Positions 10,784 through 19,649 of a stretch of 64,000 nucleotides of DNA are shown in pieces (positions within the stretch are counted from its first letter, which is position 1; each line of letters starts with the position of its first letter). The position numbers were made by a program, and so were the translations under genes. This DNA comes from Mucilaginibacter boryungensis (GTDB lineage: Bacteria; Bacteroidota; Bacteroidia; Sphingobacteriales; Sphingobacteriaceae), in contig NZ_JADFFM010000001.1 in assembly GCF_015221995.1 (NCBI RefSeq), positions 62,001-126,000 of the forward strand, read 5' to 3'. Under the pieces are notes generated by a model, which saw nothing but the letters and a program-made list of their open reading frames with translations, was not told the origin of the DNA and did not search any database.

Positions 10784-10866
10784 AGCTGAGAGCGTAAGGC
10801 TAAAAGCTAATTATTTAATATTATTTAAAATTATTCATTTTATGCTTTAGCCTGTTGTTTTTAGCT
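10784..10866. repeat. Word-array inverted repeat W1 (7-base units)
   Basis: The left arm (10784-10818) reads AGCTGAG, AGCGTAA, GGCTAAA, AGCTAAT, TATTTAA. The right arm (10832-10866), read on the minus strand, is AGCTAAA, AACAACA, GGCTAAA, GCATAAA, ATGAATA. Each arm is five 7-base units and the spacer is 13 bases. On the minus strand the right arm starts at the A of the maeB TAG stop codon. Confidence 0.6.
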
Positions 10867-13171
10867 ATTTTCCCGCCTTTTTGTTTTTATTTCCGGCGAC
10901 AGCTTCTTTGGCTTGCGCATCAACCACCGCAATGGTGATCATGTTGACGATCTCCCTTACCGAGCTACCCAATTGCAATACGTGCACCGGTTTGTTCAAC
11001 CCCAATAAAATTGGACCTACTGCTTCAGCTCCGCCCAATTCCTGTAACAGTTTATACGCTATGTTACCCGATTCCAGGTTAGGGAATATCAGTGTATTGG
11101 CCGCTTTCCCGTTCAGTGTACTAAAGGGGTAATTGTCCATCAGCAAACTTGTGTTAATAGCAAAGTTGGCCTGCATTTCGCCATCAACTACCATATCCGG
11201 ATAGTTTTTGTGCAGCATTTTTACGGCTTCGCGGGTTTTTTCGGGTATAGGCCCATCGTTCGAACCGAAGTTGGAATATGATAGCAAAGCCACCCTTGGG
11301 TTATTAATAAATTGTTTTACCGAACGCTCTATCAGCACGGTAATATCTACAAGGTCCTGCACACTTGGGTCAACATTTACGGTAGTATCACCAAAAAACA
11401 CAGGACCTTTCTTGGTAATCATGATATACATACCGGCTACCTTGGCCACATTGGGCTGTGTGCCAATAATTTGCAATGCTGGCTTAACTGTAGTTACATA
11501 GTTTTTGGTAAGGCCCGATATCAGCGCATCGGCATGACCGAATTGTACCATGCTGGCGCCATAATAGTTACGGTCGCGCATTAGCTTTTTGGCCTCGTAA
11601 AGGGTAATACCCCTGCGCTGGCGTTTTTTAAATAAAAACTCGGCATATTCCTGGGCATTCTCTACGCAATCAGTCCTGATGTCAATGATCTTTACATCAC
11701 CCAGATCCAGTTCATTTTCGCGTAGTATCTGCTTTATCTTTTCGGTATTGCCCAACAGTATTGGTGTGGCAATGCCTTCATCCTTAACAATTTGGGCAGC
11801 ACGTAAAATCTTGTAATTATCAGCTTCGGCAAATACAACTCGTTTAGGGTTTTCTTTTGCTTTCAGCGATAGGTTACGCATCAGCCTGTCATCCTTGTTA
11901 ACCCGCGAACGTAATTCCTCGGTATAGGCATCCCAGTCAGTAATTACCTTGCGTGCCACGCCCGAATCAACCGCGGCTTTAGCCACTGCCGTTGATACTT
12001 CTATCAACAACCGCTGATCCATCGGTTTTGGGATGATATAATCTTTACCAAACTTTAAATTACGTGCACCATAAGCTAAGTTAACCGCTTCAGGCACTGG
12101 CTTTTTGGCCAGTTCGGCAATGGCTTTGGTAGCGGCCAGTTTCATTTCTTCGTTAATAGCAGTCGCCCTTACATCAAGCGCGCCACGGAAAATGAACGGA
12201 AAGCCCAAAACGTTGTTTACCTGGTTAGGGAAGTCAGAACGGCCGGTAGCCATGATCATATCCGGCCGGGCCTCAACTGCTATATCGTAAGCAATTTCGG
12301 GGTTGGGATTAGCCATGGCAAAAACAATTGGATTTTTGGCCATACCTTTCAGCATATCTGGCGTAACCACGTTACCTGCAGAAAGGCCGATAAACACATC
12401 GGCGTTTTTTAGGGCATCTTTCAGGTCTTTAATATCTTTCCGATCGGTAGCAAACTGCATGCGCATATCGTCCAGATCGGTGCGGCTGGTGGTTAACAGG
12501 CCGTTGATATCAAACATCACCAGGTTCTCTTTTTTAACGCCAAGCGACAGGTATATTTTGGTACAGGAAACTGCCGCGGCACCCGCGCCATTTACTACCA
12601 ATTTTATTTTATCCAGCTTCTTTTTTTGAATCTCGCAGGCGTTCATCAGCGCCGCGCCCGATATAATGGCTGTACCGTGCTGGTCATCGTGCATTACGGG
12701 GATATTCATCTCTGCTTTCAACCTGCGCTCGATCTCAAAACAGGTTGGTGCCGAAATATCTTCCAGGTTAATGCCGCCAAAAGTAGGTTCCAGCGCTTTT
12801 ACAATGTTTACAAATTCGTCTACGTTCTGGGTATTCAACTCCAGGTCAAACACGTCTATATCGGCATAAATTTTAAACAGCAGGCCTTTGCCCTCCATTA
12901 CGGGCTTACTGGCTTCGGGGCCAATATTACCTAAACCCAATACCGCAGTACCATTACTTATTACTGCTACCAGGTTACCTTTGGCTGTATATTTATATAC
13001 ATCATCAACATTATTAGCAATGGCTAAGCAGGGCTCGGCAACGCCGGGCGAATAAGCCATGGTTAGATCGCGCTGTGAATTAGTGGGTTTGGTGGGGACT
13101 ACCTGTATTTTACCGGGACGCCCTTTTGAGTGATAATTCAGCGCATCCTGTTTACGATTGGTTTTATTCAT
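10865..13171 (-). CDS. maeB: NADP-dependent malic enzyme with phosphotransacetylase-like C-terminal domain
   Basis: MaeB decarboxylates malate to pyruvate, producing NADPH. The 768-residue protein has the two-part structure of this family: a malic enzyme part (about 1-430) with [10 protein letters not shown] at 39-48, GKGLLFK with a candidate catalytic Lys at 100, the metal site HDDQHGTA at 161-168 and the dinucleotide loop GAGAAA at 195-200; then a phosphotransacetylase-like domain (about 435-760), usually regulatory and responsive to acetyl-CoA in this family. A longer frame could begin at a TTG at 13192, but that TTG is part of the -7 box TAATTTTG, so the ATG at 13171 is the better start. 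It begins the maeB-ruvA-sprA run. Confidence 0.95.
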   Translation of the reverse strand: MNKTNRKQDALNYHSKGRPGKIQVVPTKPTNSQRDLTMAYSPGVAEPCLAIANNVDDVYKYTAKGNLVAVISNGTAVLGLGNIGPEASKPVMEGKGLLFKIYADIDVFDLELNTQNVDEFVNIVKALEPTFGGINLEDISAPTCFEIERRLKAEMNIPVMHDDQHGTAIISGAALMNACEIQKKKLDKIKLVVNGAGAAAVSCTKIYLSLGVKKENLVMFDINGLLTTSRTDLDDMRMQFATDRKDIKDLKDALKNADVFIGLSAGNVVTPDMLKGMAKNPIVFAMANPNPEIAYDIAVEARPDMIMATGRSDFPNQVNNVLGFPFIFRGALDVRATAINEEMKLAATKAIAELAKKPVPEAVNLAYGARNLKFGKDYIIPKPMDQRLLIEVSTAVAKAAVDSGVARKVITDWDAYTEELRSRVNKDDRLMRNLSLKAKENPKRVVFAEADNYKILRAAQIVKDEGIATPILLGNTEKIKQILRENELDLGDVKIIDIRTDCVENAQEYAEFLFKKRQRRGITLYEAKKLMRDRNYYGASMVQFGHADALISGLTKNYVTTVKPALQIIGTQPNVAKVAGMYIMITKKGPVFFGDTTVNVDPSVQDLVDITVLIERSVKQFINNPRVALLSYSNFGSNDGPIPEKTREAVKMLHKNYPDMVVDGEMQANFAINTSLLMDNYPFSTLNGKAANTLIFPNLESGNIAYKLLQELGGAEAVGPILLGLNKPVHVLQLGSSVREIVNMITIAVVDAQAKEAVAGNKNKKAGK

Positions 13172-13189
13172 CTTCTCGGATTCAAGTCC

Positions 13190-13197
13190 CAAAATTA
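13190..13197 (-). promoter_or_regulatory. Putative -7 box of maeB
   Basis: TAATTTTG on the minus strand lies 18 bases before the ATG at 13171. It overlaps the upstream TTG that would give a longer protein, and this decides the start. Confidence 0.6.
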
Positions 13198-13267
13198 CAA
13201 TTCTTTTTTATGTGAACCATGATTTACGGGATAAAGGATATTGCACCTTGCAGGTAATATATCGCAG

Positions 13268-13660
13268 CTACTTTTTCTTGCGTTTTTCTAACATATCGGC
13301 GATGCTTATTGCTGCACAATCTGTAATAATTTCAGCAACGGCTTGTGGCGGCATTTCATCTGCACTATTAAAGTTTATACAACCTTTCTGAAATTTGGCA
13401 GCAGGTAGTAGTTTTTCAAACTTTTGGTAAAATGGCGCATTCATATACATAGGCAGGCAGTGCAGCGACATATAGTTTTTGGTACCGGCAAGGCCGTATT
13501 TCATATAGCTGCGTTCTTCATAAAGAATCATTTCTTTCCCCATCATTGGTTTCACCACCGGGATAACAGTTTTATCGTTGGCCATAATAGTTTCGTGCAG
13601 GGCGGTCATCAGCGCTTGCCTATCTTCGGGTTGGGTTTTGATGAATTCGGTTGGGGTCAT
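13268..13660 (-). CDS. DUF1801 domain protein
   Basis: The protein has 130 residues and belongs by appearance to the DUF1801/YdhG-like family of small cytoplasmic proteins with no settled function. A helical N-terminus (residues 1-25) is followed by a beta-rich core including YMKYGLAGTKNYMSLHCLPMYMN, the region usually conserved in these proteins, and a basic C-terminal tail (EKRKKK). It is a lone gene: the terminator of the upstream lytic transglycosylase lies before it, and maeB follows on the same strand after 75 or so bases with its own promoter box. No catalytic residues can be named. Confidence 0.7.
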   Translation of the reverse strand: MTPTEFIKTQPEDRQALMTALHETIMANDKTVIPVVKPMMGKEMILYEERSYMKYGLAGTKNYMSLHCLPMYMNAPFYQKFEKLLPAAKFQKGCINFNSADEMPPQAVAEIITDCAAISIADMLEKRKKK

Positions 13661-13701
13661 ATCTATTGAATTGGAAATGTAATTTACAAGAATTTCCCAA
13701 A

Positions 13702-13732
13702 AAAGCCCGGCTTGTTATTCAAACCGGGCTTT
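13702..13732 (-). terminator. Rho-independent terminator after lytic transglycosylase gene
   Basis: A nine-base-pair stem AAAGCCCGG/CCGGGCTTT with a 13-base loop is followed on the minus strand by six T. It lies 24 bases after the stop codon. Confidence 0.85.
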
Positions 13733-13755
13733 CTGCTTTAAATGTTTTTAACGTT

Positions 13756-15138
13756 TTATACCTTATTTATCTTCAAAGTCATGCCGGGTTGCAGCTTGCT
13801 TTGCTTAAGACCGTTCAGCTCTTTTATTTCGTCCATGCTGGCTTCAAATTTGTCGGCTACGGTGCTTAGGGTATCGCCTTTGCGCACTTTATAAATTACA
13901 TATTTTTTGGCGGTAGCTTTAGTTTCGGTTGCAGGTTCCTCGCTGCCGGTATTTTCGCTCAGGCGCAGGCGTTTGCCTACTACCGCTTTATTGCCGCGCA
14001 AATTGTTCCAATCCTTCAAGTCCTGTACTTCCACGCCAGCTATATCCGCAATATAGGCCAGGGTTTCGCCGCGTTTAACAATATGGTAGGCCGGCGTTTT
14101 AACCGGTTGGGTACGTTCTGTATTTGCAGCATAAACTACGGGTGGCTGTGTATATGTAACAGGAACATCGTTATTCAAGGCATCATACAATAAACTGAAT
14201 TTATTGGCGCGCACCTGCGGTAATACTAACCTGCGCGGGGCGGTTGCCGAGGCTGTAATTACCCCGCGTTTATAAGATGGATTAAGCAAGGCAACCTCGC
14301 GATAGTCTACATCCAACAAGCGGGCCAAACCACTTAACGATATTGTTTTGTTAACAATTACTGTGTCGGTTTTAGGGTTAAAGCTGCAAGCTTGCGGCAT
14401 AATTCCATGCTTGTTATAATAATTCATTACGTAGGATACCGCTATATAAGCTGGCACGTACCCACGTGTTTCCTGCGGTAAATACTGCCTTATCGCCCAA
14501 AAATCAGTCGCCCCGGCTTTATCAATAGCGCGCTCTACGCTGCTTTTACCGCAGTTGTAACTCGCAATAGCCAGTAACCAGTCGCCAAACTCCATGTAGG
14601 CATCTTTTAAATAGGCGGCAGCCGCATAGCTGGCTTTTATCGGGTCGCGGCGCTCATCAACATCATCGTTAATATTCAATCCATATGTTTTACCGGTAGC
14701 GGCCATAAATTGCCACGGACCAGCCGCACCTACGCGCGATGTAGCATTGGGGTTCAGTTCAGATTCCACTATTGACAGGAATTTAATTTCTTCAGGGATA
14801 CCGGCTTCGCGGAAAGCTTTCTCATAAATAGGGAAGTAGTATTTACACAAGCCCAGCATGCGGCCAATATCGCTTTTGCGGTTGCCAGAGGTATAGATAT
14901 CAATATAACTTTGTACGTATTCGTTATAATTTAGCGGCACCTCTTTCTGGATAGAATCCAGCCGGCGCTTAAAAACGTTTTGATAGGGGGTATAGGCAAC
15001 AGGGTTTACCACCGGCGTAAACAATGTATCGCGCTTGGCGGTTACGATGTTAGAGTCGGCTTTGGGTTTGGTAATACCAGTTGCCTGGGAAAAGTGTGAT
15101 AATGCAAGGCAGATTACGAACGTAAATAGTCTTTTCAT
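13756..15138 (-). CDS. MltD-like membrane-bound lytic transglycosylase with LysM repeats
   Basis: This secreted enzyme is predicted to cleave peptidoglycan glycan strands with formation of 1,6-anhydro-MurNAc ends. Residues 1-19 are a signal peptide (MKRLFTFVICLALSHFSQA). An SLT/GH23 domain spans about 95-240 with the catalytic Glu at 125 in LSIVESELNPNATS and the motif GAAGPWQFMAATGKTYGL. Two LysM peptidoglycan-binding repeats lie at the C-terminus (about 356-399 and 413-458, each starting Y-x-V-[KR]-[KR]-G-[ED]-T-L). At 460 residues it resembles E. coli MltD, although the signal peptide has no clear lipobox. It is monocistronic with its own terminator. Confidence 0.93.
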   Translation of the reverse strand: MKRLFTFVICLALSHFSQATGITKPKADSNIVTAKRDTLFTPVVNPVAYTPYQNVFKRRLDSIQKEVPLNYNEYVQSYIDIYTSGNRKSDIGRMLGLCKYYFPIYEKAFREAGIPEEIKFLSIVESELNPNATSRVGAAGPWQFMAATGKTYGLNINDDVDERRDPIKASYAAAAYLKDAYMEFGDWLLAIASYNCGKSSVERAIDKAGATDFWAIRQYLPQETRGYVPAYIAVSYVMNYYNKHGIMPQACSFNPKTDTVIVNKTISLSGLARLLDVDYREVALLNPSYKRGVITASATAPRRLVLPQVRANKFSLLYDALNNDVPVTYTQPPVVYAANTERTQPVKTPAYHIVKRGETLAYIADIAGVEVQDLKDWNNLRGNKAVVGKRLRLSENTGSEEPATETKATAKKYVIYKVRKGDTLSTVADKFEASMDEIKELNGLKQSKLQPGMTLKINKV

Positions 15139-15199
15139 TATTAGGGGGTTTATTAAAATATAAAGTAGGGGTGGACCAGAAAATACTAAATTATTGATT

Positions 15200-16627
15200 T
15201 TAAGTTAATTTCAAAAAATAATCCGAAAATTCCAGCAGTTCTTTTTCACCATACTGTTTAGCTAACAGTTGTAACCCTAACGGTAAACCTTTTATATTAT
15301 TGCCTGCGGGCAGCGAAATAGCCGGTACACCTGCTAATGATGCCTGTACTGTAAAAATATCGTGCAGGTAACTTACCACCGGATCTTTCTCCTCCAAACC
15401 AATTTTAAAGGCCGGTTCAGGTGCGGTCGGCATCATCATAAAATCGTATTGTTCTAATATCTCGTTGGTTTTTTGTTGAATCAGGCGGCGCACCTTCTGG
15501 GCCTTGGCGTAATAAGCATCATAATACCCTGCGCTTAGCACAAAGGTACCCAGCATAATACGGCGCTTTACTTCCTTGCCAAACCCCTCGCTGCGCGATA
15601 GTTTGTAGGTACTAACCAGGTCGGTAGCATTTGCGCTGCGGTAGCCGTAATGCACCCCATCAAACCGGGCTAAGTTGCTTGATGCTTCGGCGGTGGCTAA
15701 TATATAATAAGTGGGTACAAGGTATTCCAGATATTCAAACCCTACTGGTTCCACAGTATGGCCTTCAGCGCGCAATTTCTCAATATTCGTTGTCAGCATG
15801 GCTTTCACTTCGGCATCGGTGCCTTCGTTTTCCAACGCTTCTTTTAAATAAGCTATTTTCTTTTTACCCGATGCTGGTTTTACTTCGCCTTGCGGTTGAT
15901 ATGGTGTTTGAATAGCCGTGCTATCATAATTATCCGGGCCTGCCAAAACATCCAGCAGCAAAGCCGCATCGCTAACCGATTGAGTGATGGGCCCAGCCTG
16001 ATCAAATGATGATGCATAAGCAATAATGCCGTGGCGAGATATCCGTCCGTAAGTTGGCTTTAAGCCGATAACCCCGCAAAATGCTGCCGGCTGGCGTACC
16101 GAACCGCCGGTATCTGTCCCGATAGCCGCGTGGCACAAGCCAGCTTGTACGGCCACTGCCGAACCACCCGACGAACCACCCGATACCCGGGTTTCATCGG
16201 CATAGTTTTTTACCGGGCCATAGTACGAGTTTTCGTTAGCGCCGCCCATGGCAAATTCATCGCAATTGCAACGGCCAATAATTACGGCATCTTCAGCCAG
16301 TAAGCGTTCTACTATGGTTGATGAATAGATGGAAGTAAACCCTTCCAGTATTTTGGATGAGGCCGATACTTTATGCCCCTTAAAACAAATATTATCTTTT
16401 ATGGCGATAACCATACCCGCCAATTTACCCGCTGTACCAGCTTTTATGCGGGTATCAACTGCTTTTGCCTGTTCAATGGCATCAGCATCAAATACCTCGT
16501 TAAACGCGTTCAGGTGCGCGTATGCCTTTATCCGGTTTAAATAGCCTGCAACTAATGCCTCAACCGAAACTTCGCCTTTTTGCAAAGCGGATCTAATCTC
16601 GACTAAAGTGGTATAGTTTTTTGACAT
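15200..16627 (-). CDS. gatA: Aspartyl/glutamyl-tRNA amidotransferase subunit A (GatA)
   Basis: GatA is the glutaminase subunit of GatCAB, which converts Glu-tRNA(Gln) and/or Asp-tRNA(Asn) to the amidated forms. The 475-residue length is normal. The amidase-signature triad is complete: K77 (GMVIAIKDNI), S152 (VSGGSSGGS) and S176 (GTDTGGSVRQPA), with spacing like that of other GatA proteins. No gatB or gatC lies nearby, so they are encoded elsewhere. The gene follows tatA but is separated from it by a hairpin terminator. A weak promoter candidate (TTG, 18 bases, TATTTTAG) lies just before the ATG. Confidence 0.95.
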   Translation of the reverse strand: MSKNYTTLVEIRSALQKGEVSVEALVAGYLNRIKAYAHLNAFNEVFDADAIEQAKAVDTRIKAGTAGKLAGMVIAIKDNICFKGHKVSASSKILEGFTSIYSSTIVERLLAEDAVIIGRCNCDEFAMGGANENSYYGPVKNYADETRVSGGSSGGSAVAVQAGLCHAAIGTDTGGSVRQPAAFCGVIGLKPTYGRISRHGIIAYASSFDQAGPITQSVSDAALLLDVLAGPDNYDSTAIQTPYQPQGEVKPASGKKKIAYLKEALENEGTDAEVKAMLTTNIEKLRAEGHTVEPVGFEYLEYLVPTYYILATAEASSNLARFDGVHYGYRSANATDLVSTYKLSRSEGFGKEVKRRIMLGTFVLSAGYYDAYYAKAQKVRRLIQQKTNEILEQYDFMMMPTAPEPAFKIGLEEKDPVVSYLHDIFTVQASLAGVPAISLPAGNNIKGLPLGLQLLAKQYGEKELLEFSDYFLKLT

Positions 16628-16767
16628 GGGCGCTAAAATAAAAAAACTTCTCCGTTGACAAAGTAATTTATTAGCGTTTTTGGTGCGGTATCGTATTGCT
16701 CCGCAACAACACTGCGCTAATAAGGCAGTGCAGGACGAACTTTGTCATACTGGCACAGGAAACAAAA

Positions 16768-16805
16768 AAACTTACCCGCTGATAGTTTTATCAACAGGTA
16801 AGTTT
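16768..16805 (-). terminator. Hairpin terminator after tatA
   Basis: The stem AAACTTACC/GGTAAGTTT carries a nested TGATA/TATCA helix. On the minus strand it is followed by T residues, 55 bases after the tatA stop. Confidence 0.7.
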
Positions 16806-16860
16806 AAATTTCTTTACAGCAAATGCGGGGTTAAAATAAGATATCCTGTTACAGGACGAA

Positions 16861-17031
16861 TTATTTTTTTTCTTCAGTTGTTGTAGTAGTGCCTTCACCA
16901 TTTTGCGCGTCCTTGAATTCTTTAACGCCTCGGCCAAGGCCTTTCATTAATTCAGGAATTTTTTTACCGCCAAACAGTATTAAAATTGCAATGATGATCA
17001 GAATAATTTCTGGTGCGCCTAATCCACCCAT
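16861..17031 (-). CDS. tatA: Twin-arginine translocase subunit TatA (56 aa)
   Basis: TatA oligomerises in the cytoplasmic membrane to form the passage for folded proteins carrying RR signal peptides. This 56-residue protein has the standard design: a short N-terminus (MGGLGAPE with the conserved Glu), one transmembrane helix (about 8-21), the hinge [21 protein letters not shown], and a short acidic/threonine tail ([12 protein letters not shown]). It is 32 bases downstream of a second, longer TatA/B-like gene on the same strand, so the two are probably one operon. No tatC is in the window. Starting at the ATG at 17031 gives the canonical N-terminus. Confidence 0.93.
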   Translation of the reverse strand: MGGLGAPEIILIIIAILILFGGKKIPELMKGLGRGVKEFKDAQNGEGTTTTTEEKK

Positions 17032-17063
17032 GATTTCTATTTTTTATGTTATGATTTATAATA

Positions 17064-17501
17064 TTACTCGTGTGTTGTTTTAACCGGCTCGTTTTCGGCA
17101 ATAGCCTTATGAATATCCGTATCGCGGTGATGCGTTGTATCTGCAGGCACTGCGTGCTCATCGGTTGTTACATGGTGTTCGCCTATTGGAGCTGTGCCAA
17201 CCACTGGACTGGTATCAATTAACGGGCGAGATTCTGCCTCGTTAGTTTCATGTGCAGCAACTTCAGTATGCGGAGTTATCTCTTCTGCCGTTTTTTTCTC
17301 TTCGTAACTGTTGATCTGGTTATTGATCTCGCGTTTTACACCCTCAGATGCATCTTTAAAATCACGAATGCCTTTACCAAGGCCACGTGCCAGTCCGGGC
17401 AATTTGTCGCCCCCAAACAGTAGCAGCGCCACAAACATGATGAGTATCATCTCCGGCGTACCAATGTTCAGAAATCCAAGAACTAAGCCTAACATATTCA
17501 C
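17064..17501 (-). CDS. TatA/TatB-like Sec-independent translocase subunit with long His/Thr/Glu-rich tail
   Basis: This protein of 145 residues starts MNMLGLVLGFLNIGTPEMI. It has one transmembrane helix (about 17-30), the TatA/B hinge FGGDKLPGLARGLGKGIRDF and an amphipathic helix to about residue 65, then an unusual tail of about 75 residues rich in His, Thr, Glu and Pro. Length suggests TatB, but FGG-x-KLP and the amphipathic helix look like TatA; many Bacteroidota have only TatA-type subunits plus TatC, so I leave the symbol blank. A second Met three codons in (17495) is an alternative start. It lies directly upstream of tatA, with a TATATTTG box before it. Confidence 0.8.
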   Translation of the reverse strand: MNMLGLVLGFLNIGTPEMILIMFVALLLFGGDKLPGLARGLGKGIRDFKDASEGVKREINNQINSYEEKKTAEEITPHTEVAAHETNEAESRPLIDTSPVVGTAPIGEHHVTTDEHAVPADTTHHRDTDIHKAIAENEPVKTTHE

Positions 17502-17514
17502 TTTATTTAATTTA

Positions 17515-17522
17515 CAAATATA
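17515..17522 (-). promoter_or_regulatory. Putative -7 box of the tat pair
   Basis: TATATTTG on the minus strand fits TAnnTTTG and lies 13 bases before the first ATG of the TatA/B-like gene. Confidence 0.55.
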
Positions 17523-17549
17523 TACAATTTAAAAAACACATCGGGTAAA

Positions 17550-18845
17550 TTAATTCGGCGCCAGCCAATAAACCGGATTAACCGCATCAACACCTTTCCA
17601 TAACTGGAAGTTGGCTATCGCCATTCCCGTCATATTGTCGGTTTCTACCACCCCGATGTTTTGCTTGGTAGTAACCTTCTGTCCGCGCGATACGCTTACC
17701 GACCGTAAATTTCCGTACATGGTATAATACTCGCCATGGTTTATCAGCACTACATAACTGCCGCCTACGTTTTCAACCTTAATTACCGTGCCATTAAACA
17801 CCGCACGTACACTGGCCCCTTCATTAGTGCGGATATCAACGCCTTTATTATCGTTTTTTATACCGCCTATGCTATACATACCAAATCCCTGGGTAATCCC
17901 GCCATTGGCCACGGGCCATGGCAAACGCCCCTTGTTGCCTAAAAAGTCGTTTGATAGCTTGGCTGCTTCAGGCGTAGCATTCAGCACCTCGCTAACGGTT
18001 GAATTTTTAGTGATCTTTTTCACTGTCGATGGCTCAACCGCCCTGCCTTCGGCTTTAGCTTTGGCGGCTTCCGCGGCTTCGCGCCTGCGGGCTTCTTCTT
18101 CGGCCCTGCGGCGGGCTTCTTCTATCTCCCGGCGAATTGCAGCAGCATACATCCGGTTTATTTCATTTATTTTATTAATTTTTTCGCGCTGCTGTTGTTT
18201 AAGTTGTCCTTGTTGCTTAGATAAACCGGATATTACCTGGTCTTCGTCCTTCTTAGCTTTACCCAGGTTTTCCTTTTCCTTTTCCTGGTCTTTCAGCAGG
18301 TCGTTTTTATTCTTTTTGGTTTTATCCAATTCATCTATTTTCACATGCAGTTCTGTTTGCTTGCCGCGAATTGCCGCAGCCTGTCTTTCGCGGTAAGTAC
18401 TAAACTCCTGCAAGTATTTCATCCGTTTATAAGCCTGGTTAAAATTATCGGATGAGAATACAAACATTAGCTGGTTATATGAACTTTTGTTATGGTAAGC
18501 AAACAATACCATAGCCGCATATTCTTTTTTTAATTGGTCTAACTGGCCCTGTAAGCTATGCACGGTTTTATTACTCTCCTGGATCTGGTTATCCAGTAAA
18601 TGCATCTCCGAGTTAATAGTATTTATCTTATCCGTACGCAAGCTTATCTGCGCTTTTATCAGGTTCAGTTGCTTCAGGTTCGCTTTTTTATTATTGGTGG
18701 CTTCTTCCAGATCGTGATTAAGCTGATTAAGCTCCTCATTCAACTTATCACGACGGCGTTTCAGTTCGGCGCTGCTTTGCCCAAATGCTACGGCCGCAGC
18801 AAAAAAGCAAATGATAAAGAAGGTTATTTTATAAAATTTCATCAA
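17550..18845 (-). CDS. EnvC-like murein hydrolase activator (coiled coil plus degenerate LytM/M23 domain)
   Basis: Residues 1-22 are a signal peptide (ending AVAFGQS). Residues 23-270 form a long coiled coil with many KLNEELNQLNHDLEE-type heptads and Arg/Glu/Ala stretches (RRRAEEEARRREAAEAAKAK). The LytM/M23 domain covers about 310-428. The zinc-ligand positions are replaced: the usual HxGxD reads NKGVDI, and the HLHF-type motif reads MAIANFQLW. This is expected for a non-catalytic activator of amidases, as in EnvC and NlpD, rather than an endopeptidase. It is last in the operon flippase, TPR, DUF4292, envC-like, starting 3 bases after the DUF4292 stop. Confidence 0.88.
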   Translation of the reverse strand: MMKFYKITFFIICFFAAAVAFGQSSAELKRRRDKLNEELNQLNHDLEEATNNKKANLKQLNLIKAQISLRTDKINTINSEMHLLDNQIQESNKTVHSLQGQLDQLKKEYAAMVLFAYHNKSSYNQLMFVFSSDNFNQAYKRMKYLQEFSTYRERQAAAIRGKQTELHVKIDELDKTKKNKNDLLKDQEKEKENLGKAKKDEDQVISGLSKQQGQLKQQQREKINKINEINRMYAAAIRREIEEARRRAEEEARRREAAEAAKAKAEGRAVEPSTVKKITKNSTVSEVLNATPEAAKLSNDFLGNKGRLPWPVANGGITQGFGMYSIGGIKNDNKGVDIRTNEGASVRAVFNGTVIKVENVGGSYVVLINHGEYYTMYGNLRSVSVSRGQKVTTKQNIGVVETDNMTGMAIANFQLWKGVDAVNPVYWLAPN

Positions 18846-18848
18846 TTA

Positions 18849-19649
18849 TCAATCAACAGGTGTATACCTATCGGGTATGCTAAATGTGTACTCCAGTTCC
18901 TTATCAAATTCGGCGCTGTTATAATGCAAACCCGCATTTATTTTTTTATTACCGGCCGAAGATACGATATCTATCTGCGATGGCATAATCCGGCTACCAA
19001 CCTGTATAAAAGCGCTATTGCTTACCTGCAATGCCAAGGCCGCCAATTGGTTATTAATAGTTGTTTGGCTTAACTTAAAATCGGGCCCAACCGTTAATTT
19101 GTATGCCAGGCCCTGCAACTGCCCGGTTAATATCGTGTTGGCATTATCGGTACTTACATCGGCATTATCTGCCAGTAATTCGGGCATTATATTGCCCACC
19201 AACAGTGCCTGTACACTTTTAAAGCTTAACTGCTTACCACCATATTGGTAAATATAGCTGAACGGCTTTTTCATGTATACACCCTGTAATTTGTTTATTA
19301 CAATAATACTATCGGGTGTAATTAAAGCGCGAGCAATCTCTAAACCCAATATAGCCGTTACCGATACCCATATTTTTTTATCATGCTGTATGCGGATGTT
19401 CAGCGTTACATCGTTGCTGTTGCCATCAATATTCAGCCTGGTTTTAGCTTTACCGGTAAAGGTATTAAAGTTTAACTGCCTGGCACGTATAGCCACCAAT
19501 TTAGTATTTACTGAGGGCGCTGCAGTTTTTGCCGGACCAATTACTGTAGGTGGCGCTTCTGTTGGCCGTGTCACTAAAACCTGCTTGTGCGCTTTACAGC
19601 TTGCCAGCACTGCCAGTATCCCTATTAAAATTATTATCCTGCTATTCAA
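18849..19649 (-). CDS. DUF4292 lipoprotein
   Basis: A secreted lipoprotein of about 266 residues with the lipobox ILAVLASC at about residue 18 of the chosen start. Beta-rich body with YQYGGKQLSFKSVQALLVG and INNQLAALALQV; DUF4292 proteins are typical of Bacteroidota and look like LolA/LolB-fold outer-membrane-facing lipoproteins, function not settled. The open frame extends to an ATG at 19700 inside the TPR gene, but AGAGGAAG lies 4 bases before a TTG at 19649 that overlaps the end of the TPR gene and puts a normal signal peptide (LNSRIIILIGILAVLASC) at the start, so I use the TTG. It sits in the envelope operon between the TPR gene and the EnvC-like gene. Confidence 0.8.
   Translation of the reverse strand: MNSRIIILIGILAVLASCKAHKQVLVTRPTEAPPTVIGPAKTAAPSVNTKLVAIRARQLNFNTFTGKAKTRLNIDGNSNDVTLNIRIQHDKKIWVSVTAILGLEIARALITPDSIIVINKLQGVYMKKPFSYIYQYGGKQLSFKSVQALLVGNIMPELLADNADVSTDNANTILTGQLQGLAYKLTVGPDFKLSQTTINNQLAALALQVSNSAFIQVGSRIMPSQIDIVSSAGNKKINAGLHYNSAEFDKELEYTFSIPDRYTPVD

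Noticed and set aside
16680..16886. 68-codon plus-strand frame between gatA and tatA
   Set aside because: It covers the tatA terminator and the tatA 3' end; no protein support.
18600..19073. 157-codon plus-strand frame
   Set aside because: Antisense to the EnvC-like and DUF4292 genes, which are well supported.
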